Assembly: GCA_023664685.1 (NCBI GenBank)
Contig: JAMPFC010000026.1
Span: 1 to 33,544 of the forward strand
Source of the DNA: Roseburia sp.
GTDB lineage: Bacteria > Bacillota > Clostridia > Lachnospirales > Lachnospiraceae
DNA length: 33,544 nt
Direction of reading: 5' to 3'
Shown here: piece by piece, positions 22,801 through 30,027 of the stretch
Position numbering within the stretch: position 1 is the stretch's first letter
Layout of the letters: each line of letters starts with the position of its first letter
The notes under the pieces: model-generated
Told to the model about the DNA's origin: nothing
The model's database searches: none
What the model saw: only the letters and a program-made list of their open reading frames with translations
Program-made: the position numbers and the translations under genes

Positions 22801-23642
22801 ATCAGGGCAATGTCCATCAGGGATACAAATTTATCGTCTCTTCCTTTATATATTTCATCATGATCACGTTTATACTGCTCAAACGCCTCTTTGACCGGTT
22901 TGGTATAATCCCCCTCCTCAAACCGGATATTTTTCAGTTCCGTGAGAAATGTCGTATGGCGGCAGTGGTCTGACCAGTACGTGTCCAGTACACGGATCTC
23001 TGTCATGCTCGGATCTCTGTTTTCCTCACCGTTAAAATAATTCTGGATATGGAGAAAATCCTTGAACGTCATGGCAAGTCCAAGGGAATCATATAATTTC
23101 TTCAATTCCGGCTCCGGCATATTTTTGAAACCGTCAAAAATAACCACATCTGCCGGTTCCTCAAACTCGGTGACAAGCGTATCCGGCACCGTTTCATCCG
23201 TCTCTCTTGAGTCAACCGGATTGATACAGTACTCTTTGATCCGCGCAAAATCCTCCTCACGGAGTGCGCCGCCAAGAACATACGTCGTCGCCGACCGGAT
23301 CACAGGCTCTTCGCTCTCATTCAAAAGCTTGACGCACTGCTCCGCAGAATCCGCTCTCTGGTCAAACTGTCCCGGAAGGTATTCTACCGAAAACACCCTG
23401 TCTCCTTCATTTTTCTCAAATCCGCCCTCATACACATGGTCTACCGGCGGTTCTGAAAATACAGTAGCAAGTGCTTTCTTATAAGTACTTTCCCCGATTC
23501 CCTCCACATCGTAGCGAATCAGTACTCTCACCTGCTCTAACTCCTGAATGCCGAGGTACTCCCTGATTTCCTTTTTCAGCTCTTTTGCCGCAACCGCATA
23601 ATCCTCTTTTTTCTCTACGTAAATCCGCTTAACCTCTGCCAT
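19860..23642 (-). CDS. purL: Phosphoribosylformylglycinamidine synthase PurL (single-chain)
   Basis: Converts FGAR and glutamine to FGAM in de novo purine synthesis. At 1260 residues this is the long single-chain form, combining PurS-like N-terminal, two AIRS-like ATP-binding halves (SDHCRHTTFLTEL, FKNETHNHPTEIEPFGG, KCNDFGAGGVSVAIGELADG) and a C-terminal class I glutamine amidotransferase. The amidotransferase has FPGTNCEYD, the nucleophile Cys in GICNGFQAL, and the catalytic His in ASHGEGRF. ATG 23642 follows GGAGAG. It begins 26 bases after the foldase-like gene, under the same promoter. No other pur gene is adjacent. The last residue and stop lie within a REP-like repeat. Confidence 0.97.
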   Translation of the reverse strand: MAEVKRIYVEKKEDYAVAAKELKKEIREYLGIQELEQVRVLIRYDVEGIGESTYKKALATVFSEPPVDHVYEGGFEKNEGDRVFSVEYLPGQFDQRADSAEQCVKLLNESEEPVIRSATTYVLGGALREEDFARIKEYCINPVDSRETDETVPDTLVTEFEEPADVVIFDGFKNMPEPELKKLYDSLGLAMTFKDFLHIQNYFNGEENRDPSMTEIRVLDTYWSDHCRHTTFLTELKNIRFEEGDYTKPVKEAFEQYKRDHDEIYKGRDDKFVSLMDIALMAMKKLRADGKLEDMEVSDEINACSVVVPVEIDHEDGKGLVEEEWLVFFKNETHNHPTEIEPFGGAATCLGGAIRDPLSGRGYVYQAMRVTGAADPTKSLKETMKGKLAQRKIVTGAASGYSSYGNQIGLATGLVDEIYHPGYVAKRLEIGAVMGAAPRKNVIRENSDPDDVIILLGGRTGRDGCGGATGSSKAHNTASIDTCGAEVQKGNAPTERKIQRLFRREEVSRLIKKCNDFGAGGVSVAIGELADGLTVDLDKVPKKYAGLDGTELAISESQERMAVVVAPNDVDQMLAYAEEENLEAVPVAVVTKEPRLILTWRGKEIVNISRAFLDTNGAHQETDVTVEMPKKADNYLEKTKVSENFRETFLENLRDLNVCSKKGLVEMFDSSIGACTVDMPYGGKYQLTPTQTMIAKLPVLDGICDTVTMMSYGMDPYLMSWSPYHGAEYAVLTSVAKIVAAGGDFTKIRFTFQEYFKRMTEDSRRWGEPMAALLGAYDAQMKLGLPSIGGKDSMSGTFNDIDVPPTLCSFAVDVAKLSDVVTPELKEAGNLLVKFGIKKDEYDLPDFGFIMELYSAITKLMRKGVVKSAYALSGKGIAEAAAKMAFGNKLGVEFDASRSWEEYFRPAYGEIVVEIAPSALDEVKALGIAYELVGNVVAEAVFRYGGESISMDEAVTAWTDTLEKVFPTRSGVKEETIDTGLYDTKDVYVCRHKTARPKVFIPVFPGTNCEYDTMRAFRAAGADTESIVFKNMTEQNIKDSVDAFEKAIRESQILMFSGGFSAGDEPDGSAKFITSVFRNERIKEAVHDLLNERDGLALGICNGFQALIKLGLLPYGEIRTQKEDSPTLTTNSIGRHISKSVYTKVVTNKSPWLRKAELGGVYSIPASHGEGRFVAGKEWLDKLFANGQVATQYVDINGNPTMDEDFNPNGSYCAIEGITSPDGRVLGKMAHSERRGDGVAVNITGEQNQLIFESGVEYFR

Positions 23643-23668
23643 GCTCTGTCTCTCCTATCTTGTCCTGC

Positions 23669-24832
23669 TTACTGTACTCTCGTATAAGAGCCGAGTTTGA
23701 CGCGGCCCTTCCAATAACTCTGTACCTCCATCGAATAGGTCGGAGCAAGCTGCTCATATCTTGCATTGAAAAGCTTCTCCTCCTCTTCTTCGATGACGGA
23801 GTCACACTCTTCATCATAAGCTTCGCTGTCATCATTATTTACCATCTTGATCAGATAATAACCATCTTCGCCCTCAATGACATCCGAAATCTCATCATTT
23901 TTCATCTTGATCAGCTTTTTACGGAGTTTGCTCGTGAGAAAACTGGAATCTTTCATGTCTTTCTGGATCAGATCCTGACTCTGCGGCCCCTGTATCCCTG
24001 TTGTGTCATTTTCCTCAATAAGCTTTGAGAAATCCTCTGCCGTAGCCGCTTTTTCCTTGAGCGCCTTCATATTTTCCAGATTTAACTGTTTTTGCTCGTC
24101 GCTCACATCTGTCTCTTCATCCCCGCTTCCGGTTTTATTGCTTACCATATAGTACTGCATACTGTACTGATGATAGTCGTCTTTATTCACTGTGGCTTTT
24201 AATGCCTCCCTGTCGATCCCGCTCTCGGTAAGGATCACCTGTCGGTATTTCTCCGCCAACGCATTCTTTTCAAACACTTCCGTCAGCGTCTTCTCATCCA
24301 GTCCGGCGATCTTCTTCTGCCCGTCTGTCAGCCCCTCGATCGCTGTCTTCACATCATCCGCACATGCTTTCTTCTCTTCATCGGTCAGCGAATACCCGAG
24401 TTTTTCGGCTTCCATGCAAAGCACTTCTCTCTGCTTGATCGCATCCATGACCGACTTTTTCGCCGCCGATGCACCATTTCTTCCGGCATCATCGACATCT
24501 TCCATTTCCCAATAAGTGGTGCCATACATCTGCTGATACAATGACTCATATCCGTTATACTGCGCCTCTACCATATAAATATTATAAACGGATTCTTTCA
24601 TATATACAGTTCGCGTCACACTCGAACCACTGGCATTCGTCCCTGTCACTTTCAGGATCGCACGCGGCCTGAGCTGCATATAACATACCCCCGCACACAG
24701 TATAACGATCGCTGCAAGTCCGATCGCCAGCAAAATCTTATTTTTTGAAGAAGTAAAAGAACCCCCTGAATTTTTACCACGTTTTTCTACTCCTATCCCA
24801 CCATTTTTTGCCAATTTTTTTGAGTTATTCAT
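23669..24832 (-). CDS. Membrane-anchored PrsA/SurA-like foldase
   Basis: A 387-residue extracytoplasmic protein resembling SurA_N/parvulin-type peptidyl-prolyl isomerases. Start ATG 24832 follows GGAGGAAAAGA. Residues 1-31 are basic and Ser/Gly-rich, 32-53 form one membrane helix, and the rest is outside. A helical SurA-like segment (KQREVLCMEAEKLGYSLTDEEK) leads to a C-terminal part with parvulin-like features (AEDFSKLIEEND, ISDVIEGEDGYYLIKMVNNDD). The parvulin core is diverged, so catalytic activity is uncertain and chaperone activity is as likely. It precedes purL on one transcript with no clear functional link. Confidence 0.75.
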   Translation of the reverse strand: MNNSKKLAKNGGIGVEKRGKNSGGSFTSSKNKILLAIGLAAIVILCAGVCYMQLRPRAILKVTGTNASGSSVTRTVYMKESVYNIYMVEAQYNGYESLYQQMYGTTYWEMEDVDDAGRNGASAAKKSVMDAIKQREVLCMEAEKLGYSLTDEEKKACADDVKTAIEGLTDGQKKIAGLDEKTLTEVFEKNALAEKYRQVILTESGIDREALKATVNKDDYHQYSMQYYMVSNKTGSGDEETDVSDEQKQLNLENMKALKEKAATAEDFSKLIEENDTTGIQGPQSQDLIQKDMKDSSFLTSKLRKKLIKMKNDEISDVIEGEDGYYLIKMVNNDDSEAYDEECDSVIEEEEEKLFNARYEQLAPTYSMEVQSYWKGRVKLGSYTRVQ

Positions 24833-24876
24833 TCTTTTCCTCCAAAACAATATATTTGTACAAGCATACATCAGAT

Positions 24877-24906
24877 ATTTTAGCATATCCTCTCGCACAC
24901 AGTCAA
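24877..24906 (-). promoter_or_regulatory. Promoter of the foldase-purL operon
   Basis: Minus strand TTGACT (24901-24906), 18 bases, TAAAAT (24877-24882) with an extended TGC before the -10. The leader to the foldase ATG is only about 40 bases, too short for a purine riboswitch. Confidence 0.7.
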
Positions 24907-24963
24907 GCCCAAGCAAACAATTTAAAGCCCTTATTTTGCATGATGTGACAGATGCCATGACAT

Positions 24964-24988
24964 GAAAAAAAGCGGCAGCAAATCCGCT
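24964..24988 (-). terminator. Terminator of tRNA-Leu
   Basis: Minus strand AGCGG (24984-24988) pairs with CCGCT (24971-24975), followed by seven T. It lies about 40 bases after the tRNA. Confidence 0.75.
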
Positions 24989-25026
24989 CCGCAAAAATAA
25001 GAAATCCCTCATAAATAAAATTAAAA

Positions 25027-25110
25027 TGCAGGAAAAGGGACTTGAACCCTCATGGTATTGCTACCACACGGACCTGAACCGTGCGCGTCTGCCAATTCCG
25101 CCATTCCTGC
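25027..25110 (-). tRNA. tRNA-Leu (anticodon CAG)
   Basis: An 84-base class II tRNA on the minus strand: acceptor GCAGGAA (25104-25110) with TTCCTGC (25028-25034), anticodon stem CACGG/CCGTG with loop TTCAGGT (anticodon CAG), a long variable arm, and T loop TTCAAGT. The discriminator is A and CCA is not encoded. Confidence 0.96.
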
Positions 25111-25120
25111 ATGCTTATTT

Positions 25121-25149
25121 AAAATATCATAGATTTTCTTAAAAGTCAA
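25121..25149 (-). promoter_or_regulatory. Promoter of tRNA-Leu
   Basis: Minus strand TTGACT (25144-25149), 17 bases, TATTTT (25121-25126), just upstream of the tRNA. The -10 is imperfect. Confidence 0.55.
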
Positions 25150-25244
25150 TAAAAAATGTTATAGAATTTCAAGAAATTTTATAGTATACTAGATTTACAG
25201 AATCATATTTTTAGGATGCGCAGTGCGCAGGATTGGAGATTATC

Positions 25245-25616
25245 ATGGGTATTAATGTAGGAATGCTTATATTTGGTCTTTTTGATGGCGGACTTGCTTT
25301 CACGATTGTTTTCTGTCTTTTGAAAGCAAGGTTTAAAGAGAAAAAAATCGGCCGGATTCTGGGAACGATCCTAGGGACGATCATTTTTTCGATCTACATC
25401 GCCTTGTTCGTCTGGTTCAATACGCCGGGCGTCCGGGTAAATCTTGATTTTAGAAATCTGGTTTATGCCGCACCGATCGTTATGGCAGTACTTCTCACTG
25501 CCCTTGTCCTCTTATCTCTCCCGCCAAAGAATGCGGAAAATGAAACCGAAGAAGAGGAAAAAGACGAGACGGAAACCGAAGAGTCAGAGACGACCGCAGC
25601 AGAAGAAAGCGTATGA
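25245..25616 (+). CDS. Small membrane protein of unknown function
   Basis: I do not recognise a family. ATG 25245 follows GGAG by 6 bases and gives 123 residues; an in-frame TTG upstream overlaps that site. Three hydrophobic helices are visible (about residues 4-24, 36-58 and 72-92), with a basic loop RFKEKKIGR between the first two, and the C-terminal 30 residues are almost entirely Glu, Asp, Thr and Lys. The acidic tail is low complexity and probably cytoplasmic or outside as a flexible arm. A self-complementary TGCGCA is repeated at 25217-25229 in the leader. The next plus-strand gene has its own promoter. Confidence 0.72.
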   Translation: MGINVGMLIFGLFDGGLAFTIVFCLLKARFKEKKIGRILGTILGTIIFSIYIALFVWFNTPGVRVNLDFRNLVYAAPIVMAVLLTALVLLSLPPKNAENETEEEEKDETETEESETTAAEESV

Positions 25617-25638
25617 TGCTTCACCTTGTATCTGTGTT

Positions 25639-25667
25639 TTGCATTTCTGACCAATATATGTTAAAAT
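25639..25667 (+). promoter_or_regulatory. Promoter of the PRTase-family gene
   Basis: TTGCAT (25639-25644), 17 bases, TAAAAT (25662-25667) with an extended TGT before the -10. The leader is short and contains AAGGAGGG before ATG 25696. Confidence 0.65.
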
Positions 25668-25695
25668 AGAGCAAAATAATAAGGAGGGTTTCTCA

Positions 25696-26337
25696 ATGTT
25701 AAAAAATGCAATCAAAATCCCATCCCGGGTAAACAGCAAAATCGTACTCAAAGTGGTACCGGGGCATTTTGCCACAAACCATTCGCATATTAATTATTAT
25801 ATGGATATGACAAGACTGAAAGTCGGTCAGCGCGAGGCCAGCCAAGTTGCCTCGACAATGGCAAAAGACTATCAGTACAGCACTCCCATCGACACGATCA
25901 TCTGTATGGATGGCTGCTATGTGATCGGCGCCTATCTTGCCGAGCGTCTGACAGAGGCCGGTGTAATCTCGATGAACGCCCACCAGAGCATTTACGTGAT
26001 CGAGCCGGAATTTGACACCAATGGGCAGATGATCTTCCGGGACAATATCCAGCCAATGGTTCACGGAAAAAATGTTCTCCTGCTTCTCGCTTCTGCCACA
26101 ACAGGAAAAACCATCGCAAAAAGTCTGGAGTGCATCCAGTATTATGGCGGAGTGATCCAAGGGATTTCAGCGATATTCTGTGCGGCAGACCAGATCGAGG
26201 GACATATCGTCAATTCGATCTTCAGCACAGAAGACTTTGCGGACTACCAGTCCTTCAGTCAGGCGGAGTGTCCGTTCTGCAAAATGAACCAGAACATTGA
26301 CGCTATTGTAAACAGTTATGGGTATTCCCGTCTCTAA
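25696..26337 (+). CDS. PRTase-family protein (orotate phosphoribosyltransferase-like)
   Basis: A 213-residue protein with a type I phosphoribosyltransferase fold; relatives in Lachnospiraceae are commonly labelled orotate phosphoribosyltransferase. The substrate hood region holds DTIICMDGCYVIGAYLAERL, and residues 127-143 (VLLLLASATTGKTIAKS) match the PRPP-loop position, though the usual acidic pair before the loop is replaced by LA. That change makes canonical PRPP chemistry doubtful. The C-terminus ends with a CPFC motif (about 194-197), possibly binding metal. ATG 25696 follows AAGGAGGG. No other pyr gene is nearby, so a pyrimidine role is not supported by context. Confidence 0.75.
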   Translation: MLKNAIKIPSRVNSKIVLKVVPGHFATNHSHINYYMDMTRLKVGQREASQVASTMAKDYQYSTPIDTIICMDGCYVIGAYLAERLTEAGVISMNAHQSIYVIEPEFDTNGQMIFRDNIQPMVHGKNVLLLLASATTGKTIAKSLECIQYYGGVIQGISAIFCAADQIEGHIVNSIFSTEDFADYQSFSQAECPFCKMNQNIDAIVNSYGYSRL

Positions 26338-26348
26338 GGTGCGACTTA

Positions 26349-27107
26349 TCATTTCTCCGGAAAATTCCTGCATGCACTGCATTTTGGATTTTTCCGGGGA
26401 AATTTTATTTTCCGGAACTCCATCGTCAGTGCATCAACTGTCAACATCTGTCCGGTAAGCAGTTCGCCGATCCCGAGTACATACTTGACCGCCTCCATGC
26501 TCTGCATCGTTCCGATCATGCCCGCCATGCAGCCGATCACACCCACCTCCCGACAGGTAGGAACCGTTCCCGTCTCGGGCGGCTCTTCAAAGATACAGCG
26601 GTAACATGGCCCCTCTCCCGGAACCCATGTCATGAGCTGTCCGCCAAATTCTTGGATGCCACCGTGGGAAAACGCTTTCCCTAGTTCTACACAAACATCA
26701 TTGATCAAAAACTTTGTCTCAAAATTATCTACCGCATCAATCACAAAATCATAGTCATTAAATATAGATTTAATATTGCTTTTATCCAGACGCAGCGGAA
26801 AGGTTTCGACCTTTACGTCCGGATTGATCTCTGCGATCCGTTTTCTGGCAGACTCCGTTTTGGGCGTCCCGATATTCTCCGACGAATGAATGATCTGGCG
26901 TTGAAGATTTGTTAAATCTACCTTATCATCATCCACGATCCCGATCGTCCCGATGCCCGCCGCCGCCAGATACATAGCAGCCGGCGACCCTAAGCCGCCG
27001 GCTCCTACGATAAGAACACGGGAAGCAAGCAGTTTTTCCTGACCCTCTTGTCCCACTTTTTTTAGCAGGATATGTCTGGAATAACGCTCTCTCTGTTCTT
27101 CATTCAT
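26349..27107 (-). CDS. ThiF/MoeB/HesA-family adenylyltransferase (E1-like)
   Basis: A 252-residue E1-like enzyme that adenylates the C-terminal glycine of a small ubiquitin-like sulfur carrier. The nucleotide loop is GAGGLGS (35-41), followed by DxVDLTNLQRQ (63-71, with the conserved Arg), and the Asp of DAVDNFETK (124-132). Four Cys form a zinc site (C168/C171 in CYRC and C243/C246 in CSAC), and Cys185 in VPTCREVG is at the catalytic position. ATG 27107 follows GGAGAAAAGG and starts 14 bases after the flavodiiron stop. No ThiS, MoaD or other carrier gene is adjacent, so thiamine versus molybdopterin versus another pathway cannot be decided. Confidence 0.92.
   Translation of the reverse strand: MNEEQRERYSRHILLKKVGQEGQEKLLASRVLIVGAGGLGSPAAMYLAAAGIGTIGIVDDDKVDLTNLQRQIIHSSENIGTPKTESARKRIAEINPDVKVETFPLRLDKSNIKSIFNDYDFVIDAVDNFETKFLINDVCVELGKAFSHGGIQEFGGQLMTWVPGEGPCYRCIFEEPPETGTVPTCREVGVIGCMAGMIGTMQSMEAVKYVLGIGELLTGQMLTVDALTMEFRKIKFPRKNPKCSACRNFPEK
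26351..26410 (+). terminator. Terminator of the PRTase gene, inside the 3' end of the ThiF-like gene
   Basis: ATTTCTCCGGAAAA (26351-26364) pairs with TTTTCCGGGGAAAT (26390-26403), 14 bp with one G-U, followed by a T-rich tail (TTTATTTT). It begins 14 bases after the PRTase stop and lies entirely in the last 55 coding bases of the convergent gene. Confidence 0.65.
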
Positions 27108-27121
27108 TACCTTTTCTCCTA

Positions 27122-28294
27122 CTATTTTGACAAAATCTCATCCGCCAGTTTCTCCATCGCTGTCACGGTCTCATCATTCATCGTCGATTTGATCGTCACG
27201 ACCTCATCACAAACTGTAATGTTTTTCATCTCGTCCAGCGACGCCTTCATCTGCTTTGCCGCCATCGGCGCCCATGTACCATTTTCCATGACACCGACGA
27301 TCCGGTTTTGATAGTTCTTGCTCTTCAAATGATGCAGGAAGTCCACCATCACAGGGAATACACCGCCATCATATGTGGCGGCAGCTACGATCATCTTGTC
27401 ATAGCGGAACGCATCCTCGATCACCTCTGCCATATCCTCTCTTGACAGATCGCTTACTACCACCTTCGGCGCGCCTTTTTTCTCAAGGATTTCTCCAAGT
27501 TTTTTCGCCGCCTCTGCTGTGTTCCCATGAATTGAAGCATAGGCAACCAAAATCCCCTTATCCTCCGGTTTATAACTACTCCATGTATCATATTTCTCAA
27601 TATAATATGCTAAATCCTCTTTTAATATCGGCCCATGCAATGGACAGATCATGGAAATATCCAGTGTCGCCGCTTTTTTCAGAAGTGCCTGAACCTGCGC
27701 ACCATATTTTCCTACGATATTGAAATAATAACGTCTCGCCTCACATGCCCAGTCCACATCTTCAGTCAGGCTGAGAGCGCCAAATTTTCCAAAACCGTCT
27801 GCGGAAAAAAGAATCTTCTCCGACTGCTCATAAGCAACCATAACCTCCGGCCAGTGAACCATCGGCGCCATAAAAAACTGTAACGTATGCTTACCGAGTG
27901 AAACCGTATCTCCTTCTTTGACTTCAACCGTTCTGCCTGACAGGTCAAAATCAAAAAACTGCCCCATCATGGAAAATGTCTTGGCATTCCCGATGATCTT
28001 CATATCCGGATATTTCTCTGCCGCCTTCTGGACATTTGCGGCATGATCCGGCTCCATATGGGATACAACAAGATATTCGGGCTTTCTGCCATCCAAAGCC
28101 TTCTCCACATTGGCAAACCACTCGTCCGTCGCACGCTTGTCCACCGTATCCATGATCGTAGTCTTCTCATCGAGGATCACATAGGAATTATAGGAAACTC
28201 CCTCCGGCACCACATACTGGCTCTCAAACAAGTCAAGTGTTGTATCATCTGCACCTACATAAACGATTGAATCTGTAATTATGATATCCTTCAC
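27122..28294 (-). CDS. A-type flavodiiron protein (FprA-like)
   Basis: Cytoplasmic oxygen or NO reductase used by anaerobes. Residues 1-245 form the metallo-beta-lactamase-like diiron domain with ligands in H79-x-E81-x-D83-H84 (SHMEPDH), His147, Asp166 (FSADGFG) and His220 (CPLHGP). Residues about 247-390 form a flavodoxin domain with FMN-binding loop AYASIHGNTAEA and the later GVMENGTWAP segment. The 390-residue length is standard for class A. The start is GTG 28294 after GGAAGGA. It is cotranscribed with the ThiF-like gene. No rubredoxin or NADH:rubredoxin reductase lies alongside, so the electron donor is encoded elsewhere. Confidence 0.95.
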   Translation of the reverse strand: MKDIIITDSIVYVGADDTTLDLFESQYVVPEGVSYNSYVILDEKTTIMDTVDKRATDEWFANVEKALDGRKPEYLVVSHMEPDHAANVQKAAEKYPDMKIIGNAKTFSMMGQFFDFDLSGRTVEVKEGDTVSLGKHTLQFFMAPMVHWPEVMVAYEQSEKILFSADGFGKFGALSLTEDVDWACEARRYYFNIVGKYGAQVQALLKKAATLDISMICPLHGPILKEDLAYYIEKYDTWSSYKPEDKGILVAYASIHGNTAEAAKKLGEILEKKGAPKVVVSDLSREDMAEVIEDAFRYDKMIVAAATYDGGVFPVMVDFLHHLKSKNYQNRIVGVMENGTWAPMAAKQMKASLDEMKNITVCDEVVTIKSTMNDETVTAMEKLADEILSK

Positions 28295-28356
28295 AATATC
28301 CTTCCTTTCCTTATATAAGTATTGATCATTTATATTTTTAAGATATAAATCTTCAT

Positions 28357-28908
28357 TTAATTTTCTAAATCTTTCAGTCTTCCATGCGTTTTATCCCGTT
28401 CTGACAGAATAATCTGCATTCCCTCTTCCAAAGGCCATTCAACCCCAATATCCGGATCGTCCCACTGTATGCCGTCCTCATCCTCCGGATGATAAAACTC
28501 GGTGCATTTGTAAGCAAAAACCGCTGTCTCCGACAAAACCAGATATCCGTGGGCAAATCCCTCCGGCACATAAAACTGCTTTTTATTTTCATCCGAAAGA
28601 ACCACGCCAAACCATTTTCCATAAGTCGCCGACCCCTTCCGGATATCGACCGCCACATCAAACACCTCACCGGACAGCGCTCTCACAAGTTTTCCCTGCG
28701 GAAATTTTTTTTGAAAATGAAGCCCTCTCAAAACGCCTTTCCGGGACATCGACTGATTGTCCTGCACAAATTCCATATTCAAACCAAACTCTGAGAACTC
28801 CTGTTTGTTATATGTCTCCACAAAATATCCCCGTTCATCCCCAAATACCTTTGGTTCGATCACGTACAGGCCTTCAATCCCGCATGGCGTCACCTTTATC
28901 TTCGCCAT
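28357..28908 (-). CDS. rfbC: dTDP-4-dehydrorhamnose 3,5-epimerase (RmlC)
   Basis: Third enzyme of dTDP-L-rhamnose synthesis, a cupin acting on dTDP-4-keto-6-deoxyglucose. The chosen start is ATG 28908 (183 residues), eight bases after AAGGAG; a GTG three codons earlier overlaps that site. Family motifs are present: DERGYFVETYNKQEF, LRGLHFQ with the catalytic His, VFDVAVDIRKGSATYGKWFG, FYVPEGFAHGYLVLS, and YHPEDEDGIQWDDPDIGVEWPL split across the last third. No other rhamnose gene (rmlA, rmlB, rmlD) is adjacent, so it is an orphan here. It diverges from tyrA with its own promoter. Confidence 0.95.
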   Translation of the reverse strand: MAKIKVTPCGIEGLYVIEPKVFGDERGYFVETYNKQEFSEFGLNMEFVQDNQSMSRKGVLRGLHFQKKFPQGKLVRALSGEVFDVAVDIRKGSATYGKWFGVVLSDENKKQFYVPEGFAHGYLVLSETAVFAYKCTEFYHPEDEDGIQWDDPDIGVEWPLEEGMQIILSERDKTHGRLKDLEN

Positions 28909-28957
28909 CCCTTTCACTCCTTTCTGCCCTCACAAACAATCTTTCACGATCATTTAT

Positions 28958-28986
28958 AGTATAATATTATTATCTCAAACTATCAA
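28958..28986 (-). promoter_or_regulatory. Promoter of rfbC
   Basis: Minus strand TTGATA (28981-28986), 17 bases, TATACT (28958-28963). Its -35 is six bases from the -35 of the divergent tyrA promoter. Confidence 0.7.
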
Positions 28987-28992
28987 TAGTTA

Positions 28993-29021
28993 TTTACAGA
29001 AAAGTTAAATTGCGTTAAAAT
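28993..29021 (+). promoter_or_regulatory. Promoter of tyrA
   Basis: TTTACA (28993-28998), 17 bases, TAAAAT (29016-29021). The leader is only about 15-28 bases, depending on which ATG is used. Confidence 0.65.
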
Positions 29022-29043
29022 AATACTGTATTTTAAGAAAGGC

Positions 29044-29910
29044 ATGGTAATCTGTATGGATGATTTAAATATTGGATTTCTCGGCTTTGGACTGATCGGC
29101 GGTTCGATCGCCAGAGCCATAAAAGCACAGTATCCCCAAACCGTGATCCAAGTGTACAGCAGACGAAAAAATCCGGATTTGGAAAAAGGACAAAAAGAGG
29201 GCGTCATCACAAAGATCATTTATGACATTGATGCGCACTTTTCCTCCTGCGACATCGTCTTTTTATGCGCTCCCGTTTTAAAAAACATTGAATTTCTCCG
29301 GCTTCTGAAACCATTTCTACAGGAAAACTGCATCATAACGGACGTGGGAAGCGTCAAGGGAAATATACATGCTGCGGTAAAAGACCTCGGAATGGAGAAG
29401 CATTTTATCGGCGGACACCCTATGGCGGGGTCGGAAAAGACCGGCTATGCAAATTCCAGTGCTGACCTGTTACATGATTCCTGCTACCTCCTCACCCCCA
29501 CAGAAGCTGCCGGCGAAAGCGACTTAAGAAAACTTCTGGAGCTTCTTAGATGTACCGGCGCAAAATGCATCGTTTTATCCCCGGAGGAACATGACAACGC
29601 CACCGCTGCGATCAGCCACGTTCCCCATATCATCGCCGCATCACTTGTCAATCTGGTAAAAGAAAACGACACTCCGGAAGAGTATATGAAACAATTTGCC
29701 GCCGGCGGCTTTAAAGACATTACCCGCATCGCCTCCTCTTCCCCGGAAATGTGGGAAAATATATGTCTGGCAAACAAAGACAGCATCGACTTTTATCTCG
29801 CTTATCTCATTGACAGCTTATCTAAGTTCCGCAGGCTCATGGCAGAAGAAGACAGCGAAGCCCTCCGGGATATTTTCAAAAAAGCCGGAGAATACAGGGA
29901 TTCCATTTGA
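29044..29910 (+). CDS. tyrA: Prephenate dehydrogenase TyrA
   Basis: Oxidative decarboxylation of prephenate to 4-hydroxyphenylpyruvate in tyrosine synthesis. The 288-residue protein opens with an NAD(P)-binding Rossmann loop (IGFLGFGLIGGSIA), continues with FLCAPVLKN and DVGSVKG, and has the substrate-binding GGHPMAGSEKTGY and the helix HDNATAAISHVPHIIA. There is no ACT domain, so feedback by tyrosine through such a domain is not expected. The start is uncertain: ATG 29044 has AAAGG very close (about 2 bases) and ATG 29056 has it about 13 bases away; either preserves the Rossmann loop. It is monocistronic, ended by a hairpin at 29949. Confidence 0.95.
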   Translation: MVICMDDLNIGFLGFGLIGGSIARAIKAQYPQTVIQVYSRRKNPDLEKGQKEGVITKIIYDIDAHFSSCDIVFLCAPVLKNIEFLRLLKPFLQENCIITDVGSVKGNIHAAVKDLGMEKHFIGGHPMAGSEKTGYANSSADLLHDSCYLLTPTEAAGESDLRKLLELLRCTGAKCIVLSPEEHDNATAAISHVPHIIAASLVNLVKENDTPEEYMKQFAAGGFKDITRIASSSPEMWENICLANKDSIDFYLAYLIDSLSKFRRLMAEEDSEALRDIFKKAGEYRDSI

Positions 29911-29948
29911 AATGGGAAAAGGCTCGACTAAGAACTTTTCGATTGAAT

Positions 29949-29991
29949 CAAGAAAGGAGACTCCACCGATCATGGAATCTCCTTCTTTTCT
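29949..29991 (+). terminator. Terminator of tyrA
   Basis: AAGAAAGGAGA-x-TCCA pairs with TGGA-x-TCTCCTTCTT across a short loop, with a T/C-rich tail. It lies about 40 bases after the tyrA stop. The sequence is nearly symmetric and may also serve the convergent fusion gene. Confidence 0.7.
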
Positions 29992-30027
29992 TGTATGCTG
30001 TTTCACAATCCGCTGACAAACGGTCTG

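Noticed and set aside
24833-25026. Purine riboswitch ahead of the foldase-purL operon
   Set aside because: The predicted leader is about 40 bases, and the only hairpin upstream is the tRNA-Leu terminator.
25217-25229. TGCGCA-G-TGCGCA palindrome as an operator of the small membrane protein gene
   Set aside because: Too short and simple to assign; no second site or known regulator supports it.
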